The notes under the pieces were generated by a model. That model was given only the letters and a program-made list of their open reading frames with translations, had not been told where the DNA came from and did no database searches. The translations under genes were made by a program, and so were the position numbers. From Bacillus alveayuensis (GTDB lineage: Bacteria > Bacillota > Bacilli > Bacillales > Aeribacillaceae): a DNA stretch of 64,000 nt. The stretch covers positions 186,001-250,000 of the forward strand of contig JAUSTR010000001.1 in the NCBI GenBank assembly GCA_030812955.1. Reading direction: 5' to 3'. Below, in pieces: positions 37,090-48,911 of this stretch; within the stretch, counting starts at the first letter, position 1, and the number at the start of each line of letters is the position of its first letter.

Positions 37090-37857
37090 ATGAGCGAGAA
37101 AAAAGTGGTTCGATTCATTATTACGAGACAAGATCGACCAGACTCTGCCCCTTACAAAGAAGAGTTTGAAATTCCTTATCGCCCGAATATGAACGTCATT
37201 TCCGCTTTAATGGAAATTCGTCGCAATCCAGTGAATGCAAAAGGTGAAAAAACAACACCTGTTGCATGGGATATGAACTGTTTAGAGGAAGTTTGTGGTG
37301 CTTGTTCAATGGTGATTAACGGAAAGCCGCGCCAATCTTGTACGGCTCTTGTTGATCAGCTTGAGCAACCAATACGCTTAGAACCAATGAGAACTTTTCC
37401 AGTTATTCGTGACCTGCAAGTAGATAGAAGTCGTATGTTTGACTCCTTGAAAAAAGTAAAAGCTTGGATTCCAATTGACGGAACATACGATCTTGGACCA
37501 GGTCCTCGTATGCCTGAGAAAAAACGTCAATGGGCATATGAGCTATCAAAATGTATGACATGTGGAGTTTGTTTAGAAGCATGTCCAAATGTAAATAGCA
37601 AGTCAAACTTTATCGGTCCAGCACCTCTTTCACAAGTACGTTTATTTAATGCCCATCCGACTGGTGCCATGAATAAATCTGAACGCTTGGAAGCGATTAT
37701 GGGCGATGGAGGGCTTGCTAACTGCGGGAACTCACAAAACTGTGTTCAGTCTTGTCCTAAAGGAATTCCGCTTACAACATCCATTGCAGCATTAAACAGA
37801 GAAACGACTGTTCATTCATTCCGTAAAATGTTTGGTAGCGATTATATAGATAGTTAA
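37090..37857 (+). CDS. sdhB: Succinate dehydrogenase iron-sulfur subunit
   Basis: Carries the three Fe-S clusters between flavin and heme. The 2Fe-2S ligands are in NCLEEVCGACSMVINGKPRQ followed by SC. The 4Fe-4S and 3Fe-4S ligands are in CMTCGVCLEACPN and CGNSQNCVQSCPKG. The 255-residue length is normal. The ATG at 37090 has GGGGGAAAAG upstream, overlapping the end of sdhA, so translation is coupled. A strong terminator follows. Confidence 0.96.
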   Translation: MSEKKVVRFIITRQDRPDSAPYKEEFEIPYRPNMNVISALMEIRRNPVNAKGEKTTPVAWDMNCLEEVCGACSMVINGKPRQSCTALVDQLEQPIRLEPMRTFPVIRDLQVDRSRMFDSLKKVKAWIPIDGTYDLGPGPRMPEKKRQWAYELSKCMTCGVCLEACPNVNSKSNFIGPAPLSQVRLFNAHPTGAMNKSERLEAIMGDGGLANCGNSQNCVQSCPKGIPLTTSIAALNRETTVHSFRKMFGSDYIDS

Positions 37858-37867
37858 TGATGATTCG

Positions 37868-37915
37868 GGCTGACTCATACATCGCTTAGCCATGATGTAT
37901 GAGTCAGCTTTTTCG
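37868..37915 (+). terminator. Terminator after sdhB
   Basis: GGCTGACTCATACATC pairs with GATGTATGAGTCAGC, 10-base loop, then TTTTTCG. Confidence 0.9.
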
Positions 37916-37974
37916 TAGTTAATCGGTTTTATAGAATAAAGCCTATTTATCGTACACCCTCCGCTTTTTTAGTC

Positions 37975-38001
37975 ACAGTTTCATTACAATCACATACAAT
38001 A
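37975..38001 (+). promoter_or_regulatory. Sigma-K type promoter of gerE
   Basis: AC at 37975, 16 bases, CATACAATA at 37993-38001. This matches the mother-cell sigma-K pattern (AC, N16-17, CATANNNTA) and is 69 bases before gerE, a known sigma-K gene. Confidence 0.78.
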
Positions 38002-38069
38002 TGTTGACTAAATATATACCATACCCATCCGATAGATCAGCTCTCACCTAGCAAGGAGGGTTACAATCG

Positions 38070-38294
38070 TTGAAGGAGAAAGAGTTTCAATCCAAGCCAC
38101 TGCTAACGAAAAGAGAGAAAGAAGTGTTTGAATTACTTGTACAAGACAAAACAACAAAGGAAATTGCGAGTGAACTTTTTATTAGTGAGAAAACAGTCCG
38201 GAATCATATTTCGAATGCGATGCAGAAACTCGGTGTAAAAGGACGTTCACAAGCAGTTATAGAGCTTCTCCGTATGGGAGAACTTGAACTTTAA
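38070..38294 (+). CDS. gerE: Spore germination/late mother-cell transcription factor GerE
   Basis: A 74-residue stand-alone LuxR-type DNA-binding protein that adjusts sigma-K-dependent gene expression in the mother cell, including coat genes. The helix-turn-helix is at TKEIASELFISEKTVRNHIS. It is nearly identical over its length to the B. subtilis protein as I recall it. TTG start after AAGGAGGG. It is followed by two hairpins. B. subtilis has a MarR-type gene (ysmB) next; here it is absent. Confidence 0.97.
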   Translation: MKEKEFQSKPLLTKREKEVFELLVQDKTTKEIASELFISEKTVRNHISNAMQKLGVKGRSQAVIELLRMGELEL

Positions 38295-38297
38295 TAG

Positions 38298-38366
38298 ATA
38301 TGTCTCTTTACATCAATGGGGGCTTTCTTCTGTTGATGAAATGGAAAAATAAAGGAGTAGACATAT
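38298..38366 (+). other. Composite inverted repeat downstream of gerE
   Basis: Nested arms ATATGTCT/AGACATAT (38298-38305, 38359-38366) and CATCAA/TTGATG (38311-38316, 38333-38338) enclose GGGGGCTTTCTTC. No T tract follows. It may be an RNA structure in the gerE 3' end or an operator-like site; function unknown. Confidence 0.4.
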
Positions 38367-38444
38367 TTACCATTAAGAACTATTTTTTACACTTTCACTC
38401 TTCCTTTCCCCTCTCTTTATTCTAATGATCTTCCAATTATGTAT

Positions 38445-38475
38445 AACCGGCTTTGGAGATAAAGCCGGTTGTTTT
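38445..38475 (+). terminator. Terminator between gerE and racE
   Basis: AACCGGCTTT, loop GGAGAT, AAAGCCGGTT, then GTTTT. The rest of the 335-base gap shows no gene. Confidence 0.85.
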
Positions 38476-38629
38476 AATGAAAACATTTTGTCATCAAGAA
38501 GCACTTGAAATGTAACTAGAAAAAGTGGAAAATATGTATGTTAAATTGATACAAACGAAATCACGAAAGGATCACGTAATAGGTTCTTGTATGATTAGAA
38601 ATAAAAAACATAGAATGAGGAGCGATTTT

Positions 38630-39427
38630 TTGAACAGACCAATTGGTGTCATCGATTCTGGCGTTGGTGGCTTAACAGTTGCAAAAGAAATTATGAGACA
38701 ATTACCGAAAGAAGAAATTATTTATTTAGGAGATACGGCCCGTTGTCCTTATGGTCCGCGGGTAAAAGAAGAGGTTCGCCAGTTTACATGGGAAATGACA
38801 AACTATTTGTTAGCTAACCATCATATTAAAATGTTAGTCATTGCCTGTAATACAGCTACAGCAATTGTATTATCAGAAATTCGAGAAAAACTGGATATTC
38901 CAGTTATAGGTGTTATTCAACCAGGTGCTCGTGCTGCATTAAACGCCACAAGAAACAGCCATATTGGCGTCATTGGAACGGAAGGAACGATAGCAAGTGG
39001 AGCATATGTTCAAGCGCTAAAAAAAATAAATAGTAAGACAATGATTGAAAGCTTGGCATGCCCTCGTTTCGTTCCATTAGTAGAAAGTGGAAACTTCGAA
39101 GGAAAGGAAGCTCATTATGTTGTGGCAGAGTCATTGCTTCCATTTAAAGGTAAAAGGATTGATACATTAATTTTAGGATGTACTCACTATCCTTTATTAA
39201 AGCCAATTATTCAAAAATATATGGGACGTGATGTGAAAATTATTTCTTCTGGGGACGAAACAGCACGAGAGGTAAGTACGATTCTATCGTTTCATCATAT
39301 GTTAAATGAAGTAGAAGGGGAGAAGGATCATCTTTTTTTAACTACAGGTGAAAAAGAAATCTTTCAAAAAATAGCCTCAAAATGGTTTGGCTATGAAATT
39401 GATCATGTAAAAACAATTACTTTATAA
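38630..39427 (+). CDS. racE: Glutamate racemase
   Basis: Makes D-glutamate for peptidoglycan (and any poly-gamma-glutamate). Two catalytic cysteines are clear: C73 in ACNTATA and C184 in LGCTHYP; the N-terminal [16 protein letters not shown] is typical. The TTG at 38630, with GAGGAGCG upstream, gives 265 residues beginning [11 protein letters not shown]. The frame is open for 35 further codons upstream, but that stretch has no family similarity. Also known as murI. Confidence 0.94.
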   Translation: MNRPIGVIDSGVGGLTVAKEIMRQLPKEEIIYLGDTARCPYGPRVKEEVRQFTWEMTNYLLANHHIKMLVIACNTATAIVLSEIREKLDIPVIGVIQPGARAALNATRNSHIGVIGTEGTIASGAYVQALKKINSKTMIESLACPRFVPLVESGNFEGKEAHYVVAESLLPFKGKRIDTLILGCTHYPLLKPIIQKYMGRDVKIISSGDETAREVSTILSFHHMLNEVEGEKDHLFLTTGEKEIFQKIASKWFGYEIDHVKTITL

Positions 39428-39532
39428 ATACAATTCTTTATAAATATCAAACTGTTTTTCAATAAGTAGCATTATTCTCAATGGTCTTTTTACTTCAAAA
39501 CATTTACATAAAAGTTTGGCTTAGAAGAAAAT

Positions 39533-39580
39533 GGCTGCTTCAATACATGACTTCATAGTGATGTGTTGAAGCAGCTTTTT
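39533..39580 (+). terminator. Terminator after racE
   Basis: GGCTGCTTCAATACAT and ATGTGTTGAAGCAGC with a 12-base loop, then TTTTT. Between here and gerM only a small hairpin (AAGAGGTA...TACCTCT, 39606-39631) is seen. Confidence 0.85.
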
Positions 39581-39771
39581 ACGTGGAAAGGATTACTAAA
39601 TAGGAAAGAGGTACGGCAGGCTGCTACCTCTCATGGCCATCAACGATTATCTTTACCTAAAGGCATAAAAATTTTTTTACTGTTCTCAAGGGATGATTTT
39701 AATCAAATACGGTCTAATTTCGAAGATAGCTCGTATAAATAGTAGTACAAACTGCCTTAGGAGGGATTCGA

Positions 39772-40869
39772 ATGCCTAAAAACAGAGTGAGATTAGCAGC
39801 TGCTGCTTTATTGACAACTTCTGTTTTGTTAACTGGATGCGGATTGTTTGACAGCGGGGAGGCCAGTAAGGAAATTGATCCTCCACAAGATATCTCTTAT
39901 ATGGAAGATAGTGAGGAGCTTAATCAAGAAGCTGAAGTAACAGATCAAAAAAATAAGCAAGAAAATTTAAAGGAGGGTGAAAGTACTGAATCAGTAAAAC
40001 GAGTTCTCTATTTAATTGATAAAAATGGAATGGTTGTGCCTCAAACATTTGAATTACCTGAAACAAAAGAAGTAGCTAAACAAGTGATGGAATATTTAGT
40101 TGTGGACGGCCCTATATCGAATTTATTACCAAATGGTTTTAGGGCTGTATTACCGCAAGGAACGGTTGTTCAAGGGGTTAATATTAAGGAAGATGGGACA
40201 GCGATTGTCGATTTTTCAAAAGAATTCACGGAATATAAACCGGAAGATGAACAAAAAATTTTACAAGCTATTACATGGACGTTAACTCAATTTGATACGA
40301 TAAATAAAGTTAAAATTTGGGTTAACGGCCATGAATTGAAGGAAATGCCGGTAAATGGTACACCGATTGATGAAGGGGTAAGCCGCCAGGATGGAATTAA
40401 TATGGCCTCCTCCTCAGTTGTTGACATAACGAATACTCATCCACTAACGGTTTATTATTTAGCAGAACAAGAAGGGAAAATATATTATGTACCGGTAACA
40501 AAAAGGGTCAGTAATGAAGAGAAGGATGATGTTGCAGCTGCAGTAAATGAGTTAATTAAGGGACCTGAGCTTACAACGGGATTATTAAATGAATTTCAAC
40601 CAGGTGTAAAATTGCTTGAAGATCCTATTTACGAGAATGGCCAAGTTACTTTAAACTTTAATGAGGCGATTTATAGTAGCTTTGAAGAGGAAAAGAAAAT
40701 AATATCTAACAATATATTGAACGCCTTAGTATTAACGGTTACGGAGCAGCCTGGTGTTGAGAGTGTGGTCCTTCAAGTAAATGGAAAGCAAGATCTCATT
40801 GATGAAAATGGGCGTCAATTAACAGAACCAGTAACTAGGCCTGTGAATGTAAACACTGGTAGTTTTTAA
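39772..40869 (+). CDS. gerM: Spore germination/sporulation lipoprotein GerM
   Basis: A 365-residue exported lipoprotein (signal peptide with lipobox SVLLTGCG) needed for sporulation and spore germination in Bacillus. Two GerMN domains are visible, about 100-210 and 245-350. Each has a strand-turn pattern ending like VKIWVNG or VVLQVNG, after LPQGT or FQPGV. GAGGGATTC precedes the ATG. The neighbour order racE-gerM-rph matches B. subtilis. Confidence 0.92.
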   Translation: MPKNRVRLAAAALLTTSVLLTGCGLFDSGEASKEIDPPQDISYMEDSEELNQEAEVTDQKNKQENLKEGESTESVKRVLYLIDKNGMVVPQTFELPETKEVAKQVMEYLVVDGPISNLLPNGFRAVLPQGTVVQGVNIKEDGTAIVDFSKEFTEYKPEDEQKILQAITWTLTQFDTINKVKIWVNGHELKEMPVNGTPIDEGVSRQDGINMASSSVVDITNTHPLTVYYLAEQEGKIYYVPVTKRVSNEEKDDVAAAVNELIKGPELTTGLLNEFQPGVKLLEDPIYENGQVTLNFNEAIYSSFEEEKKIISNNILNALVLTVTEQPGVESVVLQVNGKQDLIDENGRQLTEPVTRPVNVNTGSF

Positions 40870-40903
40870 TGAGCCATTTTTGATATACTATAAAAGATGA
40901 GCT

Positions 40904-40940
40904 AAAAGAGGTATGCTTCAAAAGCTACCTCTTATTTCTT
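40904..40940 (+). terminator. Terminator-like hairpin after gerM
   Basis: AAAAGAGGTA, loop TGCTTCAAAAGC (itself pairing), TACCTCTT, then ATTTCTT. The stem matches a hairpin upstream of gerM. Confidence 0.6.
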
Positions 40941-41044
40941 GGAAGTTAAAGGGGCTTGCTTTCTTATTTTGGCAGTTCTAAGAATAATCGACGATCGGAA
41001 ATAATGAAAATAATACATAGTGAATTTAGTCTGGAGGGAATATC

Positions 41045-41815
41045 ATGCGTCAAAGTGGTAGAAGACCGGATGAGCTTAGACAAGTACAAATCGTGACAGA
41101 TTTTGTTAAACATCCAGAAGGATCTGTATTAATATCTGTAGGGGATACAAAAGTTATTTGCAATGCAAGTATTGAAGATCGTGTCCCTCCGTTTATGCGT
41201 GGAGAAGGTAAAGGATGGATTACGGCAGAATATGCTATGCTGCCGCGGGCGACGGAGCAAAGAACGATCCGTGAATCAACAAAAGGGAAAATTTCTGGCC
41301 GGACAATGGAAATTCAACGTTTAATTGGACGAGCGTTACGGGCAGTAGTGGATTTAGATCAATTAGGTGAACGGACGATATGGATAGATTGTGACGTAAT
41401 TCAGGCAGACGGTGGAACAAGAACCGCTGCTATAACAGGGTCGTTTATTGCGATTGTACTTGCTCTTAGTAAAATGGTGGAAAAAGGAGAGCTAAAAGAG
41501 CTGCCGGTGACTCGTTTTTTAGCTGCAACATCTGTTGGAATTGTTCGGGAACATGGAGCTATATTAGATTTAGATTACGCAGAAGACTCAATAGCAGAAG
41601 TAGACATGAATATTGTGATGACTTCTGACGGACAATTTGTTGAATTACAAGGGACAGGAGAAGAAGCAACCTTTTCGAAAGAACAATTATTCAAATTATT
41701 AGAGTTAGCTGAAAGTGGCATTAGGCAGTTATTTGAGTTCCAAAAAGAAGCATTAGGTGATTTAGCAGAAAAAATAGGGGAAAACTTTGAGGAAAAGAAA
41801 GAGGAACAATCATGA
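41045..41815 (+). CDS. rph: Ribonuclease PH
   Basis: Phosphorolytic 3'-5' exoribonuclease that trims tRNA 3' ends. The 256-residue chain shows the phosphate-binding [32 protein letters not shown] and [11 protein letters not shown] segments. GGAGGGAATATC precedes the ATG. The stop overlaps the start of the next gene by four bases (ATGA). Confidence 0.96.
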   Translation: MRQSGRRPDELRQVQIVTDFVKHPEGSVLISVGDTKVICNASIEDRVPPFMRGEGKGWITAEYAMLPRATEQRTIRESTKGKISGRTMEIQRLIGRALRAVVDLDQLGERTIWIDCDVIQADGGTRTAAITGSFIAIVLALSKMVEKGELKELPVTRFLAATSVGIVREHGAILDLDYAEDSIAEVDMNIVMTSDGQFVELQGTGEEATFSKEQLFKLLELAESGIRQLFEFQKEALGDLAEKIGENFEEKKEEQS

Positions 41816-42432
41816 AAGAATTAATAATTGCTTCAAAAAATGAAGGAAAAGTTCGGGAATTTAAAGAAATGTTGGAGCCAAAGGGTTTCAAGGTGTTATC
41901 ACTGCTTGATTTAAATGAAGCGCCAGATGTAGAGGAAACGGGAAAAACGTTTGAGGAAAATGCCATTTTAAAAGCTGAAACCATTTCGAATATGTTGAAA
42001 AAACCCGTTATTGCAGATGACTCAGGCCTATCTATTGATGCACTGAACGGTGAGCCTGGAGTTTATTCGGCACGATATGCAGGGAATGAGAAAAATGATG
42101 AAAAAAATATTGAAAAAGTATTGGAAAAATTAAAAGGTGTTCCTCATGAACAACGGACAGCCCGATTTCAATGTGTACTCGCACTAGCAATTCCAGGGCA
42201 AAAAACGATAACAGTAGAAGGTGTTTGCGAAGGTATCATTACAAAACAACCAATTGGGCAAAACGGTTTTGGCTATGATCCTATTTTTTATGTTCAAGAA
42301 AAAGGTAAAACAATGGCACAATTAGAAAAAAAAGAAAAAAATCAAATAAGCCATCGTGCCAATGCATTAAAGAAACTAGAGAAAATAATTAATCATTGGG
42401 GAGAATTTAACCATGAAAGTGCTGATCATTAG
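41812..42432 (+). CDS. ysnA: dITP/XTP pyrophosphatase (Ham1/RdgB family, YsnA)
   Basis: Removes inosine and xanthosine triphosphates from the nucleotide pool. The 206-residue Ham1-fold protein has the substrate loop [16 protein letters not shown] at the N-terminus, the acidic [20 protein letters not shown] and [10 protein letters not shown]. It begins within the rph stop codon and ends 20 bases into ysnB, so the three genes form one translationally linked unit. Confidence 0.95.
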   Translation: MKELIIASKNEGKVREFKEMLEPKGFKVLSLLDLNEAPDVEETGKTFEENAILKAETISNMLKKPVIADDSGLSIDALNGEPGVYSARYAGNEKNDEKNIEKVLEKLKGVPHEQRTARFQCVLALAIPGQKTITVEGVCEGIITKQPIGQNGFGYDPIFYVQEKGKTMAQLEKKEKNQISHRANALKKLEKIINHWGEFNHESADH

Positions 42433-42922
42433 CGATAGTCATGGAAACATTGAATCGTTAAAAAAGATCAAGGAGCGACATCAAGATGAAGTAGAGGCTA
42501 TGATTCATTGTGGTGACTCTGAACTTCAAGTTGGATGTGAGGCTCTATTAGATATGCTTGTTGTACGGGGAAATTGTGATTTTGATTCATTTCCAAACGA
42601 AATCATTCAAGATATAGGCTCGCTCCGTTTTTTCGTTACACATGGACATTTATATTCTGTAAAATCAACATTAATGAAGTTAAAATATAGAGCAATAGAA
42701 GCTGGAGCAAACATTGTTTGTTTTGGTCATTCACATATCCTAGGAGCGGAAATGGTAGAAGGAATATTATTTATTAATCCAGGTAGTATCAGCTTTCCAA
42801 GGATGCGAAAAGAAAAAACATATGTTATACTACAAATAGACAACGGCCAAGCAAACGTCGATTTTTACGACGAAAATGGAGAATTATTAAAGCATATGTC
42901 CACTGCTTTTCAAATTGCTTAA
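42413..42922 (+). CDS. ysnB: YfcE/MJ0936-type metallophosphoesterase (YsnB)
   Basis: A small calcineurin-like phosphodiesterase, 169 residues, natural substrate unknown. Metal-site motifs in order: SDSHGN, HCGDSE, VRGNCD, THGH and FGHSH. GGGGAGAATTTAACC precedes the ATG inside the ysnA end. Last gene of the rph unit. Confidence 0.9.
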   Translation: MKVLIISDSHGNIESLKKIKERHQDEVEAMIHCGDSELQVGCEALLDMLVVRGNCDFDSFPNEIIQDIGSLRFFVTHGHLYSVKSTLMKLKYRAIEAGANIVCFGHSHILGAEMVEGILFINPGSISFPRMRKEKTYVILQIDNGQANVDFYDENGELLKHMSTAFQIA

Positions 42923-42927
42923 CCATC

Positions 42928-42953
42928 TTGAGGGAGAATTTTTTCTCCCTCAA
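42928..42953. other. Strong hairpin after ysnB without a T tract
   Basis: TTGAGGGAGAA and TTCTCCCTCAA with a 4-base loop, followed by A-rich sequence. A terminator of poor quality on the plus strand, or an mRNA 3' stabiliser. Confidence 0.5.
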
Positions 42954-42970
42954 AAAAATAAAAAAAGTTA

Positions 42971-42999
42971 TTGACTTTATTGAGTTATATAAGTATAAT
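42971..42999 (+). promoter_or_regulatory. Sigma-A promoter of the tRNA locus
   Basis: TTGACT, 17 bases, TATAAT, near consensus. Transcription would begin about 30 bases before the tRNA-like copy and continue into tRNA-Arg. Confidence 0.8.
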
Positions 43000-43037
43000 A
43001 ACAATTGTCGTTGATGTGTTTGAAAAATAAATATCAT

Positions 43038-43142
43038 GTCCCAGTAGCTCAGCTGGATAGAGCACGTACGAGTTTGCTTCATTGAGGAGCATCAGCGTAC
43101 CGCTCGAGCCACATCTTGAATAAACATTCTGAGAGCGGGACG
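43038..43142 (+). pseudogene. Broken tRNA-Arg-like sequence
   Basis: Its first 27 bases (GTCCCAGTAGCTCAGCTGGA and TAGAGCA-type continuation) are identical to the start of tRNA-Arg at 43193, including a complete D arm. After that it diverges: GTACG and CGTAC could make an anticodon-like stem, but the loop is about 25 bases and no TTCGA T-arm follows. A distant GGGAC (43137-43141) can still pair with the 5' GTCCC. It probably derives from a duplicated tRNA gene damaged by insertion or recombination. It is not expected to be a functional tRNA. Confidence 0.65.
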
Positions 43143-43192
43143 ACAAAAATCCATTTGTTAAATTGATAAATTAAATATATTTGTGTAATTAG

Positions 43193-43269
<77 letters not shown>

Positions 43270-43287
43270 TTCCTTTTACATATAATT

Positions 43288-43317
43288 ACCCTTTCCTATA
43301 TGGAAAGGGTTTTTTAT
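43288..43317 (+). terminator. Terminator after tRNA-Arg
   Basis: ACCCTTTCC, loop TATA, GGAAAGGGT, then TTTTTTATTTT. Confidence 0.92.
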
Positions 43318-43396
43318 TTTAGTTGATGTTTTTATTTTAGTTGATGGGCTGAAAAATTTTGGCTATTTGATTTCGGGAAACGAAAAGGTCATAAAA

Positions 43397-43411
43397 AATT
43401 TTTTAAAAATT
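43397..43411. promoter_or_regulatory. Candidate CodY box upstream of ilv-leu
   Basis: AATTTTTTAAAAATT differs at two positions from the CodY consensus AATTTTCWGAAAATT. The area is very AT-rich, so chance matches are likely. B. subtilis ilv-leu is a CodY target. Confidence 0.4.
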
Positions 43412-43443
43412 TTTCTTATTATGGAAATGTGATAATGACAAGG

Positions 43444-43458
43444 ATGAAAGCGGTAACA
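43444..43458 (+). promoter_or_regulatory. Candidate CcpA (cre) site of ilv-leu
   Basis: ATGAAAGCGGTAACA fits the cre consensus WTGNAANCGNWWNCA at every fixed position. It is centred about 89 bases before the predicted start site, consistent with the upstream activating position known for CcpA in the B. subtilis operon. Confidence 0.72.
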
Positions 43459-43504
43459 TATAAATTTTTAAATCAAAATAATCTAATAATTCTCAAAAAT
43501 GGTG

Positions 43505-43533
43505 TTGACTCTTTTGAAAAATGGTCGTAATAT
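43505..43533 (+). promoter_or_regulatory. Sigma-A promoter of ilvBNC-leuABCD
   Basis: TTGACT, 17 bases, TAATAT. Start predicted near 43540, about 520 bases before ilvB. Confidence 0.75.
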
Positions 43534-43679
43534 AACTTCAAACAAACTTACTCCAACATACAAAATTGATTCATACACTTTAAGAACATGGATATATTAG
43601 TTTTCAAAGCAAAGTGTAATTTTAACTGATTTTTCGCATTGTTTCAGTTTCTTGAATATTTCAAATCGATAAAACGATT

Positions 43680-44000
43680 GTTTATTTGAAAAATGGATCG
43701 TTTAAAAGCGATGAAGAGGATAATTAGTCATTGGATTCGATAACTACAGAGAGCCGGGGGAGCTGGGAACCGGTGTTATCCCCAATGATGAACTCACCTC
43801 TGAGTGCCATTTCGAACGTGAAGGCTAGTAGATTTGGCCGGGTGCTTTGTGGTAAGCACTCGTTATTAAAAAGAACGGATTCTCTTCGTTCATGAGGTGG
43901 TCAAATGACCATGAAAAAGGGTGGTACCGCGGAAAGGCAACCTTTTCGCCCCTTAAAATCTGCTAATAGTGGATGTATAAGGGGTGGAAAGGTTTTTTAA
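43680..44000 (+). promoter_or_regulatory. T-box leader, leucine-specific
   Basis: T-box AGGGTGGTACCGCGG at 43918-43932. The specifier loop reads GAACTCACC, giving CTC (Leu) at 43793-43795. Stem I starts near GATAACTACAGAGAGCCGGG. Uncharged tRNA-Leu should relieve termination and induce the branched-chain amino acid operon. Confidence 0.94.
43939..43999 (+). terminator. T-box controlled terminator of ilv-leu
   Basis: AACCTTTTCGCCCCTTA pairs with TAAGGGGTGGAAAGGTT across a 22-base loop, then TTTT. Confidence 0.9.
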
Positions 44001-44063
44001 TTTATAAAGTAACCTTTGTCCATGAAGATTTTAGATAGCATCTGTTAAAAGGAGGCAATATCA

Positions 44064-45782
44064 ATGAGTGCCAATGTACAATTGGATGATAAGAAAACCA
44101 AATGTACAACAATGTCAGGAGCGGAAATGCTGATTGAAGCATTAAAGAGAGAAAAGGTCGAAGTCATCTTCGGTTATCCTGGTGGAGCAGTTTTACCAAT
44201 TTATGATAAGCTTTACAATTCTGGAGTATTTCATGTTTTAACGAGACATGAACAAGGTGGAATCCATGCAGCTGAGGGCTATGCGAGAATTTCAGGAAAA
44301 CCTGGAGTCGTTATAGCTACATCTGGACCTGGGGCTACGAACTTAATTACTGGATTGGCTGATGCAATGATTGATTCATTACCTCTTGTTGTTTTTACCG
44401 GGCAAGTGGCCACAACAGTCATTGGATCTGATGCTTTCCAAGAAGCGGATGTAATAGGGATTACGATGCCAGTTACAAAACATAATTACCAAGTTCGTGA
44501 TGTCAATGATTTACCACGAATTATAAAAGAAGCGTTTCATATCGCTACAACAGGACGGCCTGGTCCAGTATTAATTGACATCCCAAAAGATGTTTCTGTG
44601 ACAGAAGGTACGTTTCAATATGATTATACGATTTCCCTACCAGGCTATCAGCCAACAACTGAACCAAACTATTTGCAAATTCGTAGGCTCGTTGAAGCTG
44701 TAAGTCGAGCAAAAAAGCCTGTCATTTTAGCTGGGGCAGGTGTATTACATGCTAAGGCAGCAAAAGAGCTTAAAACATATGTTGAACAACAACAAATCCC
44801 AATCACCAATACGTTATTAGGATTGGGAAGCTTTCCTGCTGATCATCCTCTGTTTTTAGGGATGGCTGGAATGCACGGAACCTATACAGCAAATATGGCA
44901 CTTTATGAATGTGATTTATTAATTAGCATTGGAGCTCGGTTTGATGATCGGGTAACAGGAAATCTTACTCACTTTGCCCCAAATGCAACAGTTGCTCATA
45001 TTGATATTGACCCAGCAGAAATTGGAAAAAATGTTAAAACTCATATTCCAGTTGTTGGTGACGCACGAATCGTTCTGCAAATGTTGATTGAACAAGATGG
45101 AAAAAGAAGCGAGAACGCTGAATGGATCGAGCATTTAAATCGATACAAAAAAGATTATCCTTTATGGTATGAAAACAGCACAGAAGTTATTAAACCGCAA
45201 GCATTAATTGAAAAAATATATGAATTTACAAACGGGGAAGCCATTGTTACAACAGATGTTGGTCAACATCAAATGTGGGCGGCACAATTTTATAAATTTA
45301 ATTCTCCTAATCGCTGGGTGACATCTGGTGGATTAGGAACAATGGGGTTTGGACTTCCATCTGCCATCGGAGCACAGTTAGCTGACCGGGAAAGAACCGT
45401 CGTCGCTTTATTAGGAGATGGCGGGTTTCAAATGACTTTTCAAGAGCTTGCTGTCATAAAAGAACTGAATCTTCCGATAAAAGTAATTGTTTTGAATAAC
45501 AACTCTCTCGGAATGGTGCGCCAATGGCAAGAAATTTTCTATGAGAAACGATATTCTCACTCTGTTTTTCAAGCACAGCCAGATTTTGTAAAGCTTAGTG
45601 AAGCATTTGGCATTAAAGGTCGAAGAGTGCAAAGTACTGATGAAATAGAACAAGTGATGCGACATACCTTTAACAATCGGGAACCTGAATTCATTGAAGT
45701 ATTGGTTGAGCCTGAAGAAAATGTTTACCCAATGGTTGCACCAGGAAAAGGAATACACGAAATGGTGGGGGTTAAAAAATGA
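44064..45782 (+). CDS. ilvB: Acetolactate synthase, large (catalytic) subunit
   Basis: ThDP-dependent enzyme condensing pyruvate with pyruvate or 2-oxobutyrate, first common step of valine, leucine and isoleucine synthesis. The 572-residue protein has the N-terminal catalytic-Glu region ([29 protein letters not shown]), the FAD-binding middle domain, and the ThDP motif [11 protein letters not shown]...[20 protein letters not shown] precedes the ATG. The stop overlaps the next start (ATGA). Confidence 0.96.
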   Translation: MSANVQLDDKKTKCTTMSGAEMLIEALKREKVEVIFGYPGGAVLPIYDKLYNSGVFHVLTRHEQGGIHAAEGYARISGKPGVVIATSGPGATNLITGLADAMIDSLPLVVFTGQVATTVIGSDAFQEADVIGITMPVTKHNYQVRDVNDLPRIIKEAFHIATTGRPGPVLIDIPKDVSVTEGTFQYDYTISLPGYQPTTEPNYLQIRRLVEAVSRAKKPVILAGAGVLHAKAAKELKTYVEQQQIPITNTLLGLGSFPADHPLFLGMAGMHGTYTANMALYECDLLISIGARFDDRVTGNLTHFAPNATVAHIDIDPAEIGKNVKTHIPVVGDARIVLQMLIEQDGKRSENAEWIEHLNRYKKDYPLWYENSTEVIKPQALIEKIYEFTNGEAIVTTDVGQHQMWAAQFYKFNSPNRWVTSGGLGTMGFGLPSAIGAQLADRERTVVALLGDGGFQMTFQELAVIKELNLPIKVIVLNNNSLGMVRQWQEIFYEKRYSHSVFQAQPDFVKLSEAFGIKGRRVQSTDEIEQVMRHTFNNREPEFIEVLVEPEENVYPMVAPGKGIHEMVGVKK

Positions 45783-46297
45783 AGCGGATTATTACGTTAA
45801 CAGTGATGAACCGTTCTGGTGTATTAAATCGGATCACTGGTTTATTTACAAAAAGACATTACAACATTGAAAGTATTTCAGTTGGTCATTCTGAAACAGA
45901 AGGAATATCAAGAATCACTTTTGTTGTTAATGTTCAAGAGGAAAAGCAAGCTGAACAAATCACGAAGCAATTAAATAAACAAGTTGATGTGATTAAAGTT
46001 ATGGATATTACGAATCAATCGATCGTAGCTAGAGAGCTGGCACTCATTAAAGTCGTATCAAATGCTTCAACAAGAATGGAGATTTACGGTCTCATTGAAC
46101 CGTTTCGAGCTTCGATTATCGATGTAAGCCGAGACAGTCTTGTAGTTCAAGTAACAGGAGAACCAAGTAAAATAGAGGCCCTCATCGACTTGTTGAAGCC
46201 TTACGGTATTAAAGAGATTGCTAGAACTGGTTTAACAGCATTTCCAAGAGGGACACAAAAGTCGACACAAATGGAGAAAAACTTCTCCATTGTATAG
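45779..46297 (+). CDS. ilvN: Acetolactate synthase, small (regulatory) subunit
   Basis: A 172-residue ACT-domain protein that activates IlvB and confers valine feedback inhibition. The ACT domain is at the N-terminus ([36 protein letters not shown]). The rest is the small-subunit C-terminal domain. It starts within the ilvB stop codon. Called ilvH in B. subtilis nomenclature. Confidence 0.95.
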   Translation: MKRIITLTVMNRSGVLNRITGLFTKRHYNIESISVGHSETEGISRITFVVNVQEEKQAEQITKQLNKQVDVIKVMDITNQSIVARELALIKVVSNASTRMEIYGLIEPFRASIIDVSRDSLVVQVTGEPSKIEALIDLLKPYGIKEIARTGLTAFPRGTQKSTQMEKNFSIV

Positions 46298-46310
46298 ATA
46301 TATTCAATAA

Positions 46311-48891
<2,581 letters not shown>

Positions 48892-48911
48892 GTGAAGGAG
48901 GGGATGGACTG

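Noticed and set aside
38525-38629. 35-codon N-terminal extension of glutamate racemase
   Set aside because: The TTG at 38630 has a good ribosome-binding site and starts exactly at the conserved GVIDSGVGG region; the extension resembles nothing.
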